From: Manis javanica
Lineage: Eukaryota > Chordata > Mammalia > Pholidota > Manidae
Assembly (NCBI RefSeq): GCF_040802235.1
Contig: NC_133167.1
Coordinates: 45,258,001 to 45,322,000 of the forward strand
Length of the DNA: 64,000 nucleotides
Direction of reading: 5' to 3'
Below are positions 11,050 to 24,474 of the stretch, in pieces. The notes beneath the pieces are model-generated. The model did no database searches and was not told where the DNA came from. It was given only the letters and a program-made list of their open reading frames with translations. A program made the position numbers and the translations under genes. Each line of letters starts with the position of its first letter. Position 1 is the first letter of the stretch.

Positions 11050-13121
11050 CATCCACCACATCAACAAAAAGAAAGACAAAAACCACATGATCATCTCCAT
11101 AGATGCTGAAACAGCATTTGACAAAATTCAACATCCATTCATGGTAAAAACTCTCAGCAAAATGGGAATAGAGGGCAAGTACCTCAACACAATAATGGCC
11201 ATTTATGATAAACCCACAGCCAACATTATACTGAACAGCGAGAAGCTGAAAGATTTTCCTCTGAGATCGGGAACTAGACAGGGATGACCACTCTCCCCAC
11301 TGTTATTTAACATAGTACTGGAGGTCCTAGCCATGGCAATCAGCCAAAACAAAGAAAGACAAGGAATCCAGATTGGTAAAGAAGAAGTTAAACTGTCACT
11401 ATTTGCAGATGACATGACATTGTACATAAAAAACCCTAAAGACTCCACCCCAACAGTACTAGAACTGATATTGGAATACAGCAAAGTTGCAGGATACAAA
11501 ATTAGCAAACAGAAATTTGTGGGTTTCCGATACACTAACAATGAACCAACAGAAAGAGAAATCAGGAAGACAATTCCATTCACAATTGCATCAAAAAGAA
11601 TAAAATACCTAGGAATAAAACTAACCAAAGAAGTGAAAGACTTATACTCTGAAAAATACAAGTCACTCTTAAGAGAAATTAAAGGGGACACTAACAAATG
11701 GAAACTCATCCCATGCTCATGGCTAGGAAGAATTAATATCGTCAAAATGGCCATCCTGCCCAAAGCAATATACAGATTTGTTGCCCTATCAAACTGCCAG
11801 CAACATTCTTCAATGAACTGGAACAAATAATTCAAAAATTCATGTGGAAACACCAAAGACCCCGAATAGCCAAAGCAATCCTGAAAAAGAAGAATAAAGT
11901 AGGGAGGATCTCACTCCCCAACTTCAAGCTCTACTATAAAGCCATATTAATCAAGACAATTTGGTACTGGCACAAGAACAGAGCCACAGACCAGTGGAAG
12001 AGACTAGATACTCCAGACATTAACCCAGACATATATGGTCAATTAATATTTGATAAAGGAGCCATGGACATACAATGGCGAAATGACAGTCTCTTCAACA
12101 GATGGTGCTGGCAAAACTGGACAGCTACATGTAGGAGAATGAAACTGAACCATTGTCTAACCCCATATACAAAAGTAAACTCAAAATGGATCAAAGACCT
12201 GAATGTAAGTCATGAAACCATTAAACTCTTGGAAAAAAACACAGGCAAAAACAACATAAACATGAGTGACCTCTTCCTGGACATATCACCCCGGGCAAGG
12301 AAAACAACAGCAAAAATGAACAAGAGGGACTATATCAAGCTGAAAGGCTTCTGTACAGCAAAAGACACCATCAATAGAACAAAAAGGAACCCTACAGTAT
12401 GGGAGAATATATTTGTAAATGACAGATCCGATAAAGGCTTGACATCCAAAATATATAAAGAGCTCACACACCTCAACAAACAAAAAACAAATAACCCAAT
12501 TAAAAAATGGGCAGAGGAACTGAACAGACAGTTCTCAAAAAAGAAATACAGATGGCCAACAGACACATGAAAAGATGCTCCACATCGCTAATTATCAGAG
12601 AAATGCAAATTAAAACTACAATGAGGTATCACCTCACACCAGTAAGGATGGCTGCCATCCAAAAGACAAACAACAACAAATGTTGGCGTGGCTGTGGAGA
12701 AAGGGGAACCCTCCTACACTGCTGGTGGGAATGTAAATTAGTTCAACCATTGTGGAAAGCAGTATGGGGGTTCATCAAAATGCTCAAAACAGACTTACCA
12801 TTTGACCCAGGAATTCCACTCCTAGAAATTTACCCTAAGAACGCAACAATCAAGTCTGAGAAAGACAGATGCACCCCTATGTTTCTTGCAGCACTATTTA
12901 CAATAGCCAAGAATTGGAAGCAACCTAAATGTCCATCGATAGATGAATGGATAAAGAAGATATGGTACATATACACAATGGAATACTACTCAGCCATAAG
13001 AAGAGGGCAAATCCTACCATTTGCAGCAACATGGATGGAGCTAGAGGGTATTATGCTCAGTGAAATAAGCCAAGCAGAGAAAGAGAAATACCAAATGATT
13101 TCACTCATCTGTGGAGTATAA
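11050..13121 (+). pseudogene. L1 ORF2 3' part (RT core to C-terminus), broken
   Basis: It begins inside the reverse transcriptase domain (about '[19 protein letters not shown]') and still shows 'SLFADDM' and the C-terminal cysteine motif '[18 protein letters not shown]'. It lacks the endonuclease domain. Breaks: an in-frame TGA at about 11285 in the block that reads RQGCPLS in intact copies, a small deletion near 11780, and a frameshift near 12540. It ends '..MISLICGV' at 13121, three residues longer than the intact L1 copy. Confidence 0.92.
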
Positions 13122-13819
13122 GAACAAAGGAAAAACTGAAGGAACAACACAGCAGCGGAATCACAGAACCCAAGAATGGACTAACAGGTACCAAAGGGAA
13201 AGGGACTGGGGAGGATGGGTGGGTAGGGAGGGATAAGGGGGGGCAAGAAGAAGGGGGGTATTAAGATTAGCATGCATAATGGGAGGGGGAGAAAGGGGAG
13301 GGCTGTGCAACACAGAGAAGACAAGTAGTGATTCTACAACATTTTGCAATGCTGATGGACAGTGACTGTAAAGGGGTTTATAGGGGGGACCTGGTATAGG
13401 GTAGAGCCTAGTAAACATAATATTCTTCATGTAAGTTTAGATTAATGATAACAAAAAGAAATAAAGAAAAGGGATTACTTACTGATAGGATAAAACTAAC
13501 TGTAAATCAATGATTAATGCATGCTTTAAATATCCTTAATTTTGATCACTTAAAGGGTGTCAGATGATCGGCTATGGAGGTACATTTTTCTGATAATATT
13601 CCTTTCTCTTAAAAAAAAAAATGAAGCAGTTCCTGTGTGGTGACCTCCAATGTGTTCTACACAATGGTATAAAGGGCATATCAAAGTGTGGGCAAAGGGT
13701 CTGTTTGTGTTTATACAGAGGATCAAAGCCTAATTTGGCTACCCAGAAAATGAACTAAAATACGATATGAAGAAGAACTTCCAACATCAGCACTCTTTGG
13801 AAGACTCATACTAGAAGAT

Positions 13820-14316
13820 GATCATCAAAAAACCTCAACAAAGATCCAGGCGCTGCTACAGCTGTAGCTGCATTCATCCCACCGGTTCCTGGACTTGCTA
13901 TGGGAATGAAGAAGGAGATATCTAAGCTGGCCTGTGCATACAGTAAAACAACAAATTTGACTGGATCTATACTGTTGGAACTCAACCAAGAATTAGGAGA
14001 AGTGCAAGTTGTAGTGCTCCAAAATCTTACAACTACAGACTATCTACTGTTAAAAGAACATATGGGATGTGAACAGTTCACAGGAATGGGTTGTTTTAAT
14101 TTGTCTGATTTCTCTCAGACTGTTCAAGTACAGTTGAACAATATCCATCATATCATAGATAAATGTACACAAATGCCTAGGATGCCTAACTGGTTTTCTT
14201 GGTTTCACTGGAGATGGCTGGTATTTACAGATCTGCTTTGGTTATGTAACTGTATTCCTATTATGTTAATGTGTGTGCACAATTTAATTAGTAGTTTAAA
14301 ACCTATACATGCTTAA
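13820..14316 (+). pseudogene. Retroviral env transmembrane-subunit remnant (ERV)
   Basis: An open stretch ends at 14316 (methionine at 13900). It resembles the TM subunit of class-I/gamma-like Env: a hydrophobic Ala/Val/Pro-rich segment before the first methionine, a heptad-like region with 'LLELNQEL', an 'LQN...DYLLLKEHMGCEQ' immunosuppressive-domain-like block followed by a cysteine pattern in which one residue of the usual CX6CC is Gly, a Trp-rich membrane-proximal part, and a C-terminal hydrophobic span. The SU part is absent, so it cannot be a functional envelope. The family call rests on motif resemblance. Confidence 0.75.
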
Positions 14317-14930
14317 GTTACTCTACAAGAAGATATGTCAAAGAAATAATCAATCTTCCTATGTTTTCTTCCGCCTGCTACTTCTATAGCTTTTCTTCTT
14401 CCTTCTTAATTACAACCCTTAAATAGAATTCATGTCTCGTATCGAATTTACAGAGTATCATAATTCCTCCAAGTGGTAAAGATACCTCAAGACAAATGCT
14501 GAGCATAGAAGCCACAGAGCATAAATCTGCAAAGTAAAAAGCTAACCTTTTCAAACAGTATTGCTTCTCTCTCACTTACCAACTTTACATTTCCCTGTAA
14601 TGCCCCGGAAGATGACTGGTTAGCCAGAGACGGGTAAGATTCCTCAAGTGAGGAACAACCTAAGACAGGCACAGTTGCAGGGGGGCCATCAGGTGAGAAA
14701 TTGGGGATCATCAGTGGTGAGGCTTAGAACCTCACCCCCCCTGTTTTGAGAGAAATCTTCTGCATCCGTGGATGGTTTAGTGCCCTTGTCTAGCTTGGAT
14801 TAACACATAGTCTACAGGCACACACCTGATCATCTACATTTGCTCTCTTACAACACTAAACTATGTTTTCTACCTTTATCTTGCATCTACCTACCACTTC
14901 AGCATTTTATTAAAAATAATAATAATAATC

Positions 14931-14965
<35 letters not shown>

Positions 14966-14973
14966 GGGAGAAA

Positions 14974-15295
14974 TGTGGGATCCACATATAAATCAAGTAT
15001 AAAAATCAAATGAATATTCATATTTGACCTGATTGTTTATAGTTCATAATGCGTGATCAAAACTGAAAGTTTCTGTGATGAATGCCCTTGTACTGTTCAC
15101 CATGTAAGAACTTATTCACTATGTAAGAATTTGTTCACCATATAAGAACTTGTTCTTTATGCTTCAGAAGATTGGAGACTGACGAGATTAAGCTTGAGGT
15201 GGATTAATGACTGTGCATTGAGCATTGAGTCCCCTATACAGAATTTTATTGTTGTTAACAACCATTTGATCAATAAATATGAGAGATGCCCTCTC
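14974..15295 (+). mobile_element. ERV LTR truncated at its polyadenylation site, copy 1
   Basis: The LTR begins TGTGGGATCC immediately after a polypurine tract ('aaagggagaaa'). It contains TATA-like 'tataaa' motifs early and AATAAA at 15272-15277, and it stops 18 nt later in an A-rich tract. No U5 follows, as expected if the copied RNA was polyadenylated at the end of R. The (AAT)n stretch just upstream (about 14915-14963) is part of the same module. Confidence 0.82.
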
Positions 15296-15353
15296 AAAAA
15301 AACAAAAAACAAAAAACAAAAAAAACAAAAGAAAAAAAAACAGGACAAAAAAA

Positions 15354-16045
15354 ATAACACAAGGATATTATATGATTCAAACAGTGCCAAAAATAAAAAG
15401 AAGAAATGAGAACTCAAAAAATAATAAGAAGAATAAGAATAATTTTAACCCTAACTAGTAAGACTACCATTGGGTTACTCTAGGATAAGCAACAGTAGAA
15501 TTAAAATAAGGAGGCAGATAGTTTCTCAAGGACATTGTAGCTCCAAGATTCTTTGAATCCTTGATTGTCACTGGTTCGATCTCCAAAGGTGAGGAAATTG
15601 AATTTTTTTGTACCCAGTGAGGATAAGCTTAACTGTTTTCAATTAACATATTTATTCTAGATGAACATAGGCACTCACCTATTCAAAATCCAGAGTTTGA
15701 TATCTACAATGAAAGAAAATATTAAAGTTTTGATGTAGTTGCACAATGTGAATTTTTTGGCCTATATTATAATTATTTTTAGAAATTTAAGATAATTAAA
15801 AGACACTAACCTGACTTTTGTTCATTTTCCAAGGGAATTTAATAACTCAATGCATTCTGTCTTACCTTGCTGTAAATAACTAGTTGGACAACTTCCATTT
15901 AGAGGGTCTATGATAGGTTTCAGAATTGAGGATCCACTTATATTATTGCCAGGAATTTCCAGGATCTAATAAAACTGCTAAACTGTAAGATGGCACTCTA
16001 AAGTCAATTTTACAGTTAATGTGTTTGGTATAAATTTTCTTTTAA
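15354..16045. other. TFPI intron sequence between two L1s
   Basis: AT-rich unique-looking sequence. Nothing was recognised in it. Confidence 0.5.
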
Positions 16046-19000
16046 ATATAATCTTTTTTTTATTGAGGTATCATAGATATATAATCTTATATTGGTTTCA
16101 AGTATCTAACACAGAGGTTCAAGAGTTACACACATTATCAAATCCTTATCCTCTCTCTACCCCAGTGCAGTTACTATCTGTCAACATAGAAAGATGTTAC
16201 AGAATCATTGACTATATCCTCCATGCTGTACTACCATCCCTGTGACCAACTTGTATTATGAGTGATTTTTGTGTCCTTTTATCCACCTCACAGTCCCCAC
16301 TGACCCACACCAACCCCTCCCCCATCTTAACCACCAGTCACTTCTCAGTGCCTCTGAGTCTACTGCTATTGTTCATTTTGCTTTGTTTTGTTTTTATATC
16401 TCACAAATCAGTGACATCATATGGTATTTGCCTTTTTCCCCCTGGCTTATTTCACTTAGCACCGTACCCTCTAGGTCCATCCATGTTGTTGCAAATGGCA
16501 GGATTTCTTTTTCTTTTATGGTTGAAAATATTCTATTGTGCATATGTACCACCTCTTCTTTATCCATTCATCTATTGATGGACACTTAGGTTGCTTCCAT
16601 ATCTTGGCTATTGTAAATAGTGTGGCGAAAAGCATAGGGGTATATATGTCTTTTTGAATCAGGGATTTTGTCTTCTGTGGGTAAATTCCTAGAAGTGAAA
16701 TTACTGGAGAGAATGATATTTCTGTGTTTAGTTTTTTGAGGAACCCCCCCCCCCATACTGCTTTCCACAGTGGCTGCACCAATTTATATTCAGAACAACA
16801 GTGTAAGACAGTTCCCTTTTCTACATATCTTCACCAGCACATGTTATTTCTTGTCTTTTGAATAGTGGCCATTCTAACTAAGATGAAAAGTTAGAATTCT
16901 AACTGATGTAAGGCTATTTTAAGTAAGGTGGTAGCTTGTTGTGGTTTTGATTTGCATTGTCTGATGATCAGCAGTGTGGATCATCTTTTCATGTGCCTGT
17001 TGGTCAACTGTATGACTTCCTTAGAAAAATGTCTAGGTCCTCTGCCTATTTTTAATCAGGTTATTTTTTTTTTTTGGTTTTGAGAAATATGAGTTCTTTA
17101 TATATCTTGGATGTTAACCCCTTACCAGATAAATTGTTTACAAATATATTCTCCCATACTTTAGGTTGCCTTTTCGTTCTGCTGATGGTGTCCTTTGTTG
17201 TACAGAAGCTTTTTAGTTTGATGTAGTCCTACTTGTTCATTTTATATGTTGTTTCCTTTGCCCAAGGAGGTGTGTCCAGGAAAGAGTTGTCACGCTTATG
17301 TTTAAGAGATTTTTTACTATATTTTCTTCTAAGAGTTTTATGGTTTCATTCATACATTCAGGTCTTTGATCCATTTTGAGTTTCTTTTTTGTAAGAAGTT
17401 AGACAGTATACAAGTTTCATTCTCTTGCATGTAGCTGTCTAGTTTTCCTAACACCAGTTATTAAAGAGGCTGTCTTTTTTTCATTGTATATTCATAGCTC
17501 CTTTATTGTATATTGACTGACCATGTATGCTTGGGTTTATATATAGGCTTTCTATTCTGCTTCATTAATCTATGGGTATGTTCTTGTACCAATACCATAT
17601 TGTTTTCATTACTGTAGCTTTAACAGCTTGAAGTCAGGGAGCTTAATACCCTGGCATTGTTCTTTCTCAGGATTGCTTTGGATTTCTTTTGTGGTTCTAT
17701 ATGAATTTTAGGATTATTTGCTCTAGTTCATTGAAAAATGACTTTGGTATTTGGATAGGGATTGCATAGAATCTGTAAATTGCTTTGGGCAATATGGCCA
17801 TTTTGAAAATATTAATTCTTCCTATCCATGAGCAATGAGCATGGGATAGAGCACCATTGATTTGTGTCTTTAATTTCTCCCATGAGTATCTTACAGTTTT
17901 CAGAGTACAGGTCTCTTATCACCTTGGTTAAGATTATTCCTAGGTATTTTATTCTTTTTGATGCAACTGTAAATGGAGTTGATTTCCTGATTTCTCTTTC
18001 TGCTAGTTTGTTGTTAGTATGTAAGAATGCAACAGATTTTTGTGTATTAATTTTGTATCCTGTAACTTTGATGAATCCAGTTATTTGTTTTAATAGTTTT
18101 TTGTGTGTGTGAAATCTTTAGAGTTTTCTATGTGTAACATCATGCCATGTGCAAATAGTGGCAGTTTATTTCTACCTATCATTTGGATGCCTTTTATCTC
18201 TTTATCTTGTCTGATTGCCATGGCTAGACCTACAGTATTATGTTGAATAAAAGTGGTAGTGGATATCCTTGTCTTGTTCCTGATATTAGAGGAAAAGCTT
18301 CCAGCTTTTTGCCATTGAGTATGATGTTAGCTGTGGGTTTGTTGGATATAGCCTTTATTATGTTGCTGTATGCAACTTCCAAATTTTGTTGAGAGTCTTA
18401 TTATGAATGATGTTGAACTTTGTCAAATACCTTTTCAGCATCGATTGAAATGATCATATGGTTTTTATCTCTTTTGTTAATGTAGTGTATGATGTTAATT
18501 GATTTCTGAATATTGTACCATCCTTAATTCCTACTTGGTCATGATGGATGATCTTTTTGATGTATTTTTGAATTTGGTTTGCTAATAATCTGTTGAGTAC
18601 TTTTCCATCTATGTTCATCAGGGATATTGGTCTATAATTTTCTTTTTTGTTTTGTCTTTGTTAGGTTTTGGTATTAGAGTGATGCTGGACTCATAGGATG
18701 AGTTTGGAGGTTTTTCCTCCTTTTCTGATTTTTGTAATAGTTCTAGAAGGATGGGTATTAGTTCTTCCTTTCCTTGCAGAATTCATCTGTGAAGCCATCT
18801 GGTCCTCAACTTTGGTTTGTTGGGAGTTTTTTTATTACCAACTCAATTTCATTTCTGGTAATTGGTCTGCTCAGATTATCTGTTTCTTCCAGGGTCAATC
18901 TTGAAAGGTTGTACTTTTCTAGGAATTTGTCCTTTTCTTGTAGGTTGTACAATTTGTCAGCATTTCATTTTTCATAGAATTCTCTAATAATTCTAGTGAC

Positions 19001-22000
19001 TATGCCTTTGATCCTGTATGGGAGAGACTTGAATATAGAGACTTTTGCTTATTTGTGTCCTGTCTTTTTTTTTCTTGATAAGTCTGGCTAGGGGTTTGTT
19101 AATTTTATTTTCTCAAAGAACCAGCTCTTGGTTTTGCTGATTTTTTTCTATTGTTTTATTTTCTCTATTTTATTTATTTCTGCTCTGATCTTTATTATGT
19201 CCTTCATTCTACTATCTTTAGGTTTCATTTGTTCTTCTTTCTCTAGTTCTTTAATTATTAGTTTTGAATGTTTATTTGGGATTGTTCTTGTTTCTTGAGG
19301 TGGGCCTGTACTGCTATGTATTTCCCTCTTAGAACTGCTTTTGTGGCAGCTTACACATTTTGCACTGTTATATTTTTGTTTTCATTTGTCTCCCTATATT
19401 GCTTGATTTCTTTCATTTGTTCATTGATCCATTGATTATGTAGGAGCATGTTGTTTAGCTTCCATGTGTTTGTAGGCTTTTTTGTTTTCTTTGTGTAATT
19501 TATTTCTAGTTTCATATCACTGTGGTCTGAGAAGTTGCTTGATACAATTTCAATCTTTTGAATTTATTGAGGTTCTTTTTGTGGCCTAGTATGTGATCTA
19601 TTCTGGAGAAAATTCCATGTACAATTGAGAAAAATGTGTATCTTGGTGCTTTGGGGTAGAATGTTCTGTAGATATCTGTTAAGTTCATCTGATCAAATGT
19701 CTTTCAGTGCCTCTGTTTCCTTATTTATTTTCTGTCTGGATGATCCATTGATCTGAATACTGTGTTAAAGTGTCCTAAAATGAATAAGTTGCAGTCTACT
19801 TCCTCCTTTAATTCTGTTAGTGTTTATTTTAAATATTTAGGTGCTCCTATGTTGGGTGCATAGATATTTATACTGGTTATATCATCTTGTTCGCTGACCC
19901 CTTTATAATGTCCTTCTTTCTGTCTTGATACTTTCTTTGTTTTGAAGTCTGTCCTGTCTGATATAAGTACTGCTACTCCTGCTTTTTTCTCCCTATTATT
20001 TGCATGAAATATTTTTTTACATCCCTTCACTTTCAGTCTGTATATGTCTCTGGTCCGAAATGAGTGTCTTGTAGGCAGCATATAAATTGGTCTTGTCTCT
20101 TTATCCATTATACCATTCTGTTTTTTCATTGGTACATTCAGTCCATTTACATTTAAAGTAATTATTGATAGCTATGTACTTATTGCAACTTCATTGTTTT
20201 CTGGTTGTTTCTATAGTTCCTCTCTGTTTCTTTCTTCCTCTCTTATACTCTCCTCTTGTTATTGATGGTTTTCTTCAGTGTTATAATTAGATTATTTTTG
20301 TGGGTGTGTATCTGCTTTAGGCTTTAGGTATGTGGTTACCTAAGGTTCAAGGAGAGCTTCCTGACTGTATAATATTCTATATTAAGTTGATGATTGCTCT
20401 ATTTTAAACACAATCTAAAAGTACTTCTTTTTTTCTCTTCCTCGTTCTCCATACTTTATGTATCATATGTCATAATCTGCATTTTTTGTGTATCCATTGA
20501 CTGATTTTGTGTATAGTTGGATTTACTAATTTTGTTTCATTTTAATTTCATACTTGCTAGGTAAGTAATTGGTCTACTACCTTTACTGTGGGTTTATTTT
20601 CCCTGGTGAAAACTATTTAGCCTTAGGAAAATTTACATCTACAGAAGTGTCTTTAAAATATCCTACAGTACTGGTTCAGTGGTTCTAAATTCCTTCAGCC
20701 TTTGTATTGGGAAATGTTTAATCTGTTCTACAAATGTGAATGATAATATTGCTGAGTAGAGAATTCTTGGCTTAAGGTCCTTCCTTTTCAATACATTAAA
20801 TATTTCATGCCACTCCCTTCTGGTGTATAAAGTTTCTGCTGAGAAGTCTGCTGGTTGCCTGATGGGATTTCCCTTATAAGTAATCTTTTTTTCTCTCTCT
20901 GGCTGCTCTCCGTACTCTTTATCTTTAATTTTTTCCTTTTAATTATTATATGTCTTGTTTTTTCTTCCTGGGGTACCTTTTGTTTGAGGCTCTCCATGCT
21001 TCTGTGACATCTGAGTATCTATTTCCTTCCATAGATTGGGAAGTTTTCAACAACTATTTACTCATGGAGATTTTCTGTCCCTTTGTCTCTCTCTTCTCCT
21101 TCCAGTACCCCTGTTAGGCAAGTTTCAATTGGAGTTGTTACACAGCTCTCTTAGCATTCTCTCTCTAGAGATTCTTTTTTCTCTCTGTCCCTCAGCAGCT
21201 TAATTGTGTTCCTGTTCTCTGATTTCCACCTCCTTGATTGTCTCCCCTACTTGCAGCAATCTATTACTCATTCCCTCCATTTTGTGTTTCATTTCAGATA
21301 CTTTATTCTTCAGCTCAAAGTGGATCTTTTCAGCTCTTCTATCTCTTTGTTGAAGTCTTCCCTGAGATAGTCAATGCTTTTCCACAGATCACTGAGCATA
21401 TTTATGACTGTTACTTTGAAACCTTTATCAAGAAGATTAGTGATCTTTGTTTCATTTAGCTCTCTTTCTAGTGTCTTATCCTTTACTTTTGTTTGGAACA
21501 TATTCCTCTACCTCTTCATTTTGTCAGGGTTTCTGTGTTTTTGCCTTATATTACATGGATCTGCTATGCTTCCTGGTCTAGAAAGTAATGGCTTTATGAA
21601 GAAGGCATCATGTGGTGCCAGAAACTCAAGACTCTTTTCTCTTCAGTGCTTGGTTCTGGAGCCCCAGTTGCTGTTGATGGGCAATTAGTGAAGCCATATT
21701 TCTGTCTGTCTGCTGGCAGTGGTTTAACTCCATCCACTGTGACTGGCATTTTGCCTCAGCCGGCCCTTTGTGATAAAACAGTGGCTTCTGCTGGAATTGT
21801 TGTGGGTAGGGCTGCCTCTGCCTGCCCTACAAACATGTCAGGAATGTTGTGTTATGGGATAGTAGGACAGTCTTGTGGCTCTGGGGCAGGTGCACAGTGG
21901 TTGGGAGTGGTGTGGCACCAGCGAATTGCCTGGTTGGGCTTCCTGGAAGAGGGAAGGAGCACTCAGCACTGGCTGCTGCAGGCACCTCTCTAATTGGACT

Positions 22001-22690
22001 GAGACAGGGCTGAAAAAGTTGGGAAAGCATCCCTCTACCTGCCAGGCAGCAACGTCTGACACTGCTGGGCTAGTGGGTGGTGTACTGGTGGTACTCAGGG
22101 CTAAGCTGCCATAAAGAGGAAGGGAGCATTTGGGACTCCCAAGAATGCCCAAGCTGTTGGACTGAAGGAGGACTGGGGAAGCATCCTCCACTTGTCCTTT
22201 CTTCTCCAGAGAGAGCTCTAGCCTATCCTTGCCCCTCTGCTAGTAAACCTTTCACACTGCCATTTTGGGTCTCAGTGGGACCAGTGGAGCATGACTGTCC
22301 CCCACTGGCAGCAGAAGTCTCAGCCTCCTGAGTGCTCCAACTCTCCCTATTGTCCAGCCCCACTAATCACCAGAACCCAGTGCAATGTGGTTGTGTTCCC
22401 AGAGCAGATCTCCAGAGCCAGGTGTGCAGAGTTCCTGAGCACCTATCTCCTCACTGCTCTGTTCCTCTTCCTTCTGCCTGTGGGCTGGAATGGGGGAAGG
22501 ACTTGGGTCCCACTTGATGGTAGCTCTGCCACTTTACTCTTCTCTCTGTGGTCTTTTCTTCTTCACCGGGTGTAATGGTCTGTTTTGCAGTCTTCAGGTT
22601 GTTTTCAGGGTTAACTGTATTTGCTGTAGTGTGTGTGTGGGAGAAGGTTTCTGCCTTGCCTTCCTAGGCCATCATCATTTTTCTCACTCC
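16046..22690 (-). mobile_element. Older near-full-length L1, minus strand
   Basis: A T-run at 16047-16056 is the poly(A) tail. From there the minus strand gives the 3'UTR, ORF2 remnants (C-terminal block at 16516-16782, endonuclease block at 19824-20129 with 'INIYAPNIGAPKYLK'), ORF1 remnants (20788-20997 and 21310-21501) and a GC-richer 5'UTR from about 21560 to 22690. Frameshifts and stops are frequent, so it is clearly older than the plus-strand elements. It lacks their monomeric 5'UTR and the env/LTR segment. It lies in the same orientation as TFPI transcription. Target-site duplications were not resolved. Confidence 0.88.
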
Positions 22691-23640
22691 TTCACTTTGA
22701 ATCTTTACTGTGTTGTCTCTTTTACTGTTCCTATTTTATATGACTATTTAGGCCTTTATTTTACTAGTCTACTCAGGTTTTATGATCAACCTCATTCCTT
22801 GTTGAATAAACTATTTTTTGTCTTCTGAGATTGTTTTAGGGAATTGAATAGCAAATTTTTCCTTTGAATAACAAACCTTTTTCCCCAAATTTGTAGTGCA
22901 GAGAAATATAGATATTTTTTCTAATTGTAATTTATTATAAAATGTTGAGACAATACAAAAGTATAACTAACATAAAAGTTCTCCATAATTTGACCTGAGT
23001 CTTCTAACCATCATCAGTGGTTTAGTGTATATCTTCTCCCAAACTATTTATGTATACAATTACATATTGGTATATTGCTCTGTGTCTTTCTGTTATACTT
23101 ATTAATATTTTCTCAATATGTTTCTATATTTGTTCATAAGTATACTTCATTCTTTTCAAGGTATGCACATTATTTCACTTTTTGAAATGATTACAGTATA
23201 TGTACTCAATCCATTACTCATGTACATATAGATTATTTCTATTTTTTATTCAATTCCAGTAAATGGCCCAAGAACTTCCTTGTAAACTGGCTCAGATATT
23301 TCTACAAGAGATAGTTATAATATTAGAATTGTATAAAAACTACATTCAATTTATACTTTGGTAGATGTTGCTAATTTTTCTACTAAAGGTTTAAATAAGT
23401 TTATATAAAAATGGTGTTTAAAAGTGCCTAATCATTTAATAAACTATTGACATGGCAACAATGCATTTATTTACTGTTTGTTGCTTTTATTCTCTTCTCA
23501 TACCCAAAAAAGTGGAAGGGTACTATATAGAAATAGTAATTGCTTATAGTTCCTCAAATGTTCTGCAAAATATAATTTACATAGGGGCCTAAGATGCCAC
23601 TGATTTTAAGATGCACCATTATTTTATGTAGTGCTTATAA
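22691..23640. other. TFPI intron sequence, nothing recognised
   Basis: AT-rich sequence between the inverted L1 and the L1 nest. The part at about 22860-23300 could be a degraded old repeat, but no family can be assigned. Confidence 0.45.
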
Positions 23641-23658
23641 AGAAAAAATAAAACCTAC
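23641..23658 (+). repeat. Target-site duplication of the outer nested L1 (left)
   Basis: 'agaaaaaataaaacctac' matches 47072-47089 at 17 of 18 positions. The two copies bracket the complete 23.4-kb nest. Confidence 0.88.
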
Positions 23659-24474
23659 GATGGAACCAAGATGGTGGCATGACTAGGACAGTGGGAATCT
23701 CCTCCCAAAAACACATATAATTTTGAAAATACAACAAATACAACTATCCCTAAAAGAGAGATCAGAAGACACAGGACAACAGCCAGACTACATCCACACC
23801 TGCGAGAACCCAGCGCCTGGTGAAAGGGGTAAGATACAAGCCGCAGCCCGGCGGGACCCGAGGCCCCTGACCACAGCTCCTGGCAGGAGGAGAGGAGTTG
23901 GAGCAGGGAGGGAGAGGGAGCTCAGGACTGCTAAACACCCAGCCCTAGCAATCCGCACCAGAGCGCAGACACACAGTGCGTGCGTGGGGTGCTGGAAACT
24001 AGGGAAGCAGGACAGTAAGACCTGTGAGTGGGTCCCACAGCCAGCACTCCTGGGACAAAGAAAAGCGAGTGCTTTTTGAAAGTCTTAAAGGGACAGGGAC
24101 CCAAAAGCTGGACGGAAGCATCCCGGGTAACAGTCCAGCAGCTGGAAATTCCAGGGAACTCCGGGCACACTAACACCCTGGGCAACAGCTCTGACACGCC
24201 TCACAGAGGAAAACAGCCAAACACCCCTTGTCCATTACCCCACTGGGGCCCCACCATAGCAGAACAGCAGCCAGAGGCTGGCCACGCCCACAGCAAGGGA
24301 GCTTGCTCCATACCGGCTGGGCAAGATACAGAGACCCAGTCTACATGCAATTGCCAAACACAAGCCACTAGGGGTCGCAGTTGTCCCAGTAAAGAAAGGC
24401 CAGGAGCAATTGGAAAATGTCTAGGCTCTCCCAGTTCACAGACATATCAATAGCATACCACTGCACCTATCAAT

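Larger units (their letters stand above)
13471..15295 (+). repeat. 3'-transduced ERV-derived segment, copy 1
   Basis: It starts right after the L1 A-rich end ('ataaagaaaagggattactt'), is colinear with 38401-40205 and 41200-43018, and ends in a poly(A)-like tract. It consists of ~350 bp of unassigned leader, an env transmembrane remnant, a 3' non-coding part, an (AAT)n-rich stretch with polypurine tract, and a 5'-complete LTR ending at its poly(A) site. This is the most diverged of the three copies. Confidence 0.88.
9493..15353 (+). mobile_element. L1 with internal deletion and ERV-derived 3' transduction
   Basis: The element starts with the L1 5' end 'ggaggcggagccaggatgac', runs through a monomeric 5'UTR and the start of ORF1, then jumps straight into the reverse transcriptase part of ORF2. 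It keeps the ORF2 C-terminus, 3'UTR and A-rich end (about 13470), and then has a further 1.8-kb segment with an env remnant and LTR before a second A-rich tail at 15296-15353. Compared with the intact L1 at 31481, about 2.68 kb is missing. No target-site duplication was seen. It lies antisense to TFPI. Stops and frameshifts make it non-coding. Confidence 0.93.

Noticed and set aside
11203..11856. 217-residue minus-strand open frame
   Set aside because: It is the antisense shadow of L1 ORF2; the same kind of shadow recurs at 27218-27850, 33140-33772 and 36032-36532.
13900..14316. Env-like frame as a domesticated syncytin-type gene
   Set aside because: Only a TM remnant remains, with no SU part or signal peptide, and it occurs in several decayed repeat copies.
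15296..15353. Target-site duplication for the L1 at 9493
   Set aside because: I compared the A-rich tail and following bases with the left flank 'cgaaaacattag' and found no convincing match.
16258..16589. Overlapping 106-residue open frames on the plus strand
   Set aside because: Antisense of the L1 3' end at 16046-22690.
21610..22575. Cluster of overlapping open frames on both strands
   Set aside because: Low-stop content follows from the GC-richer L1 5'UTR; no domains and no splice pattern.
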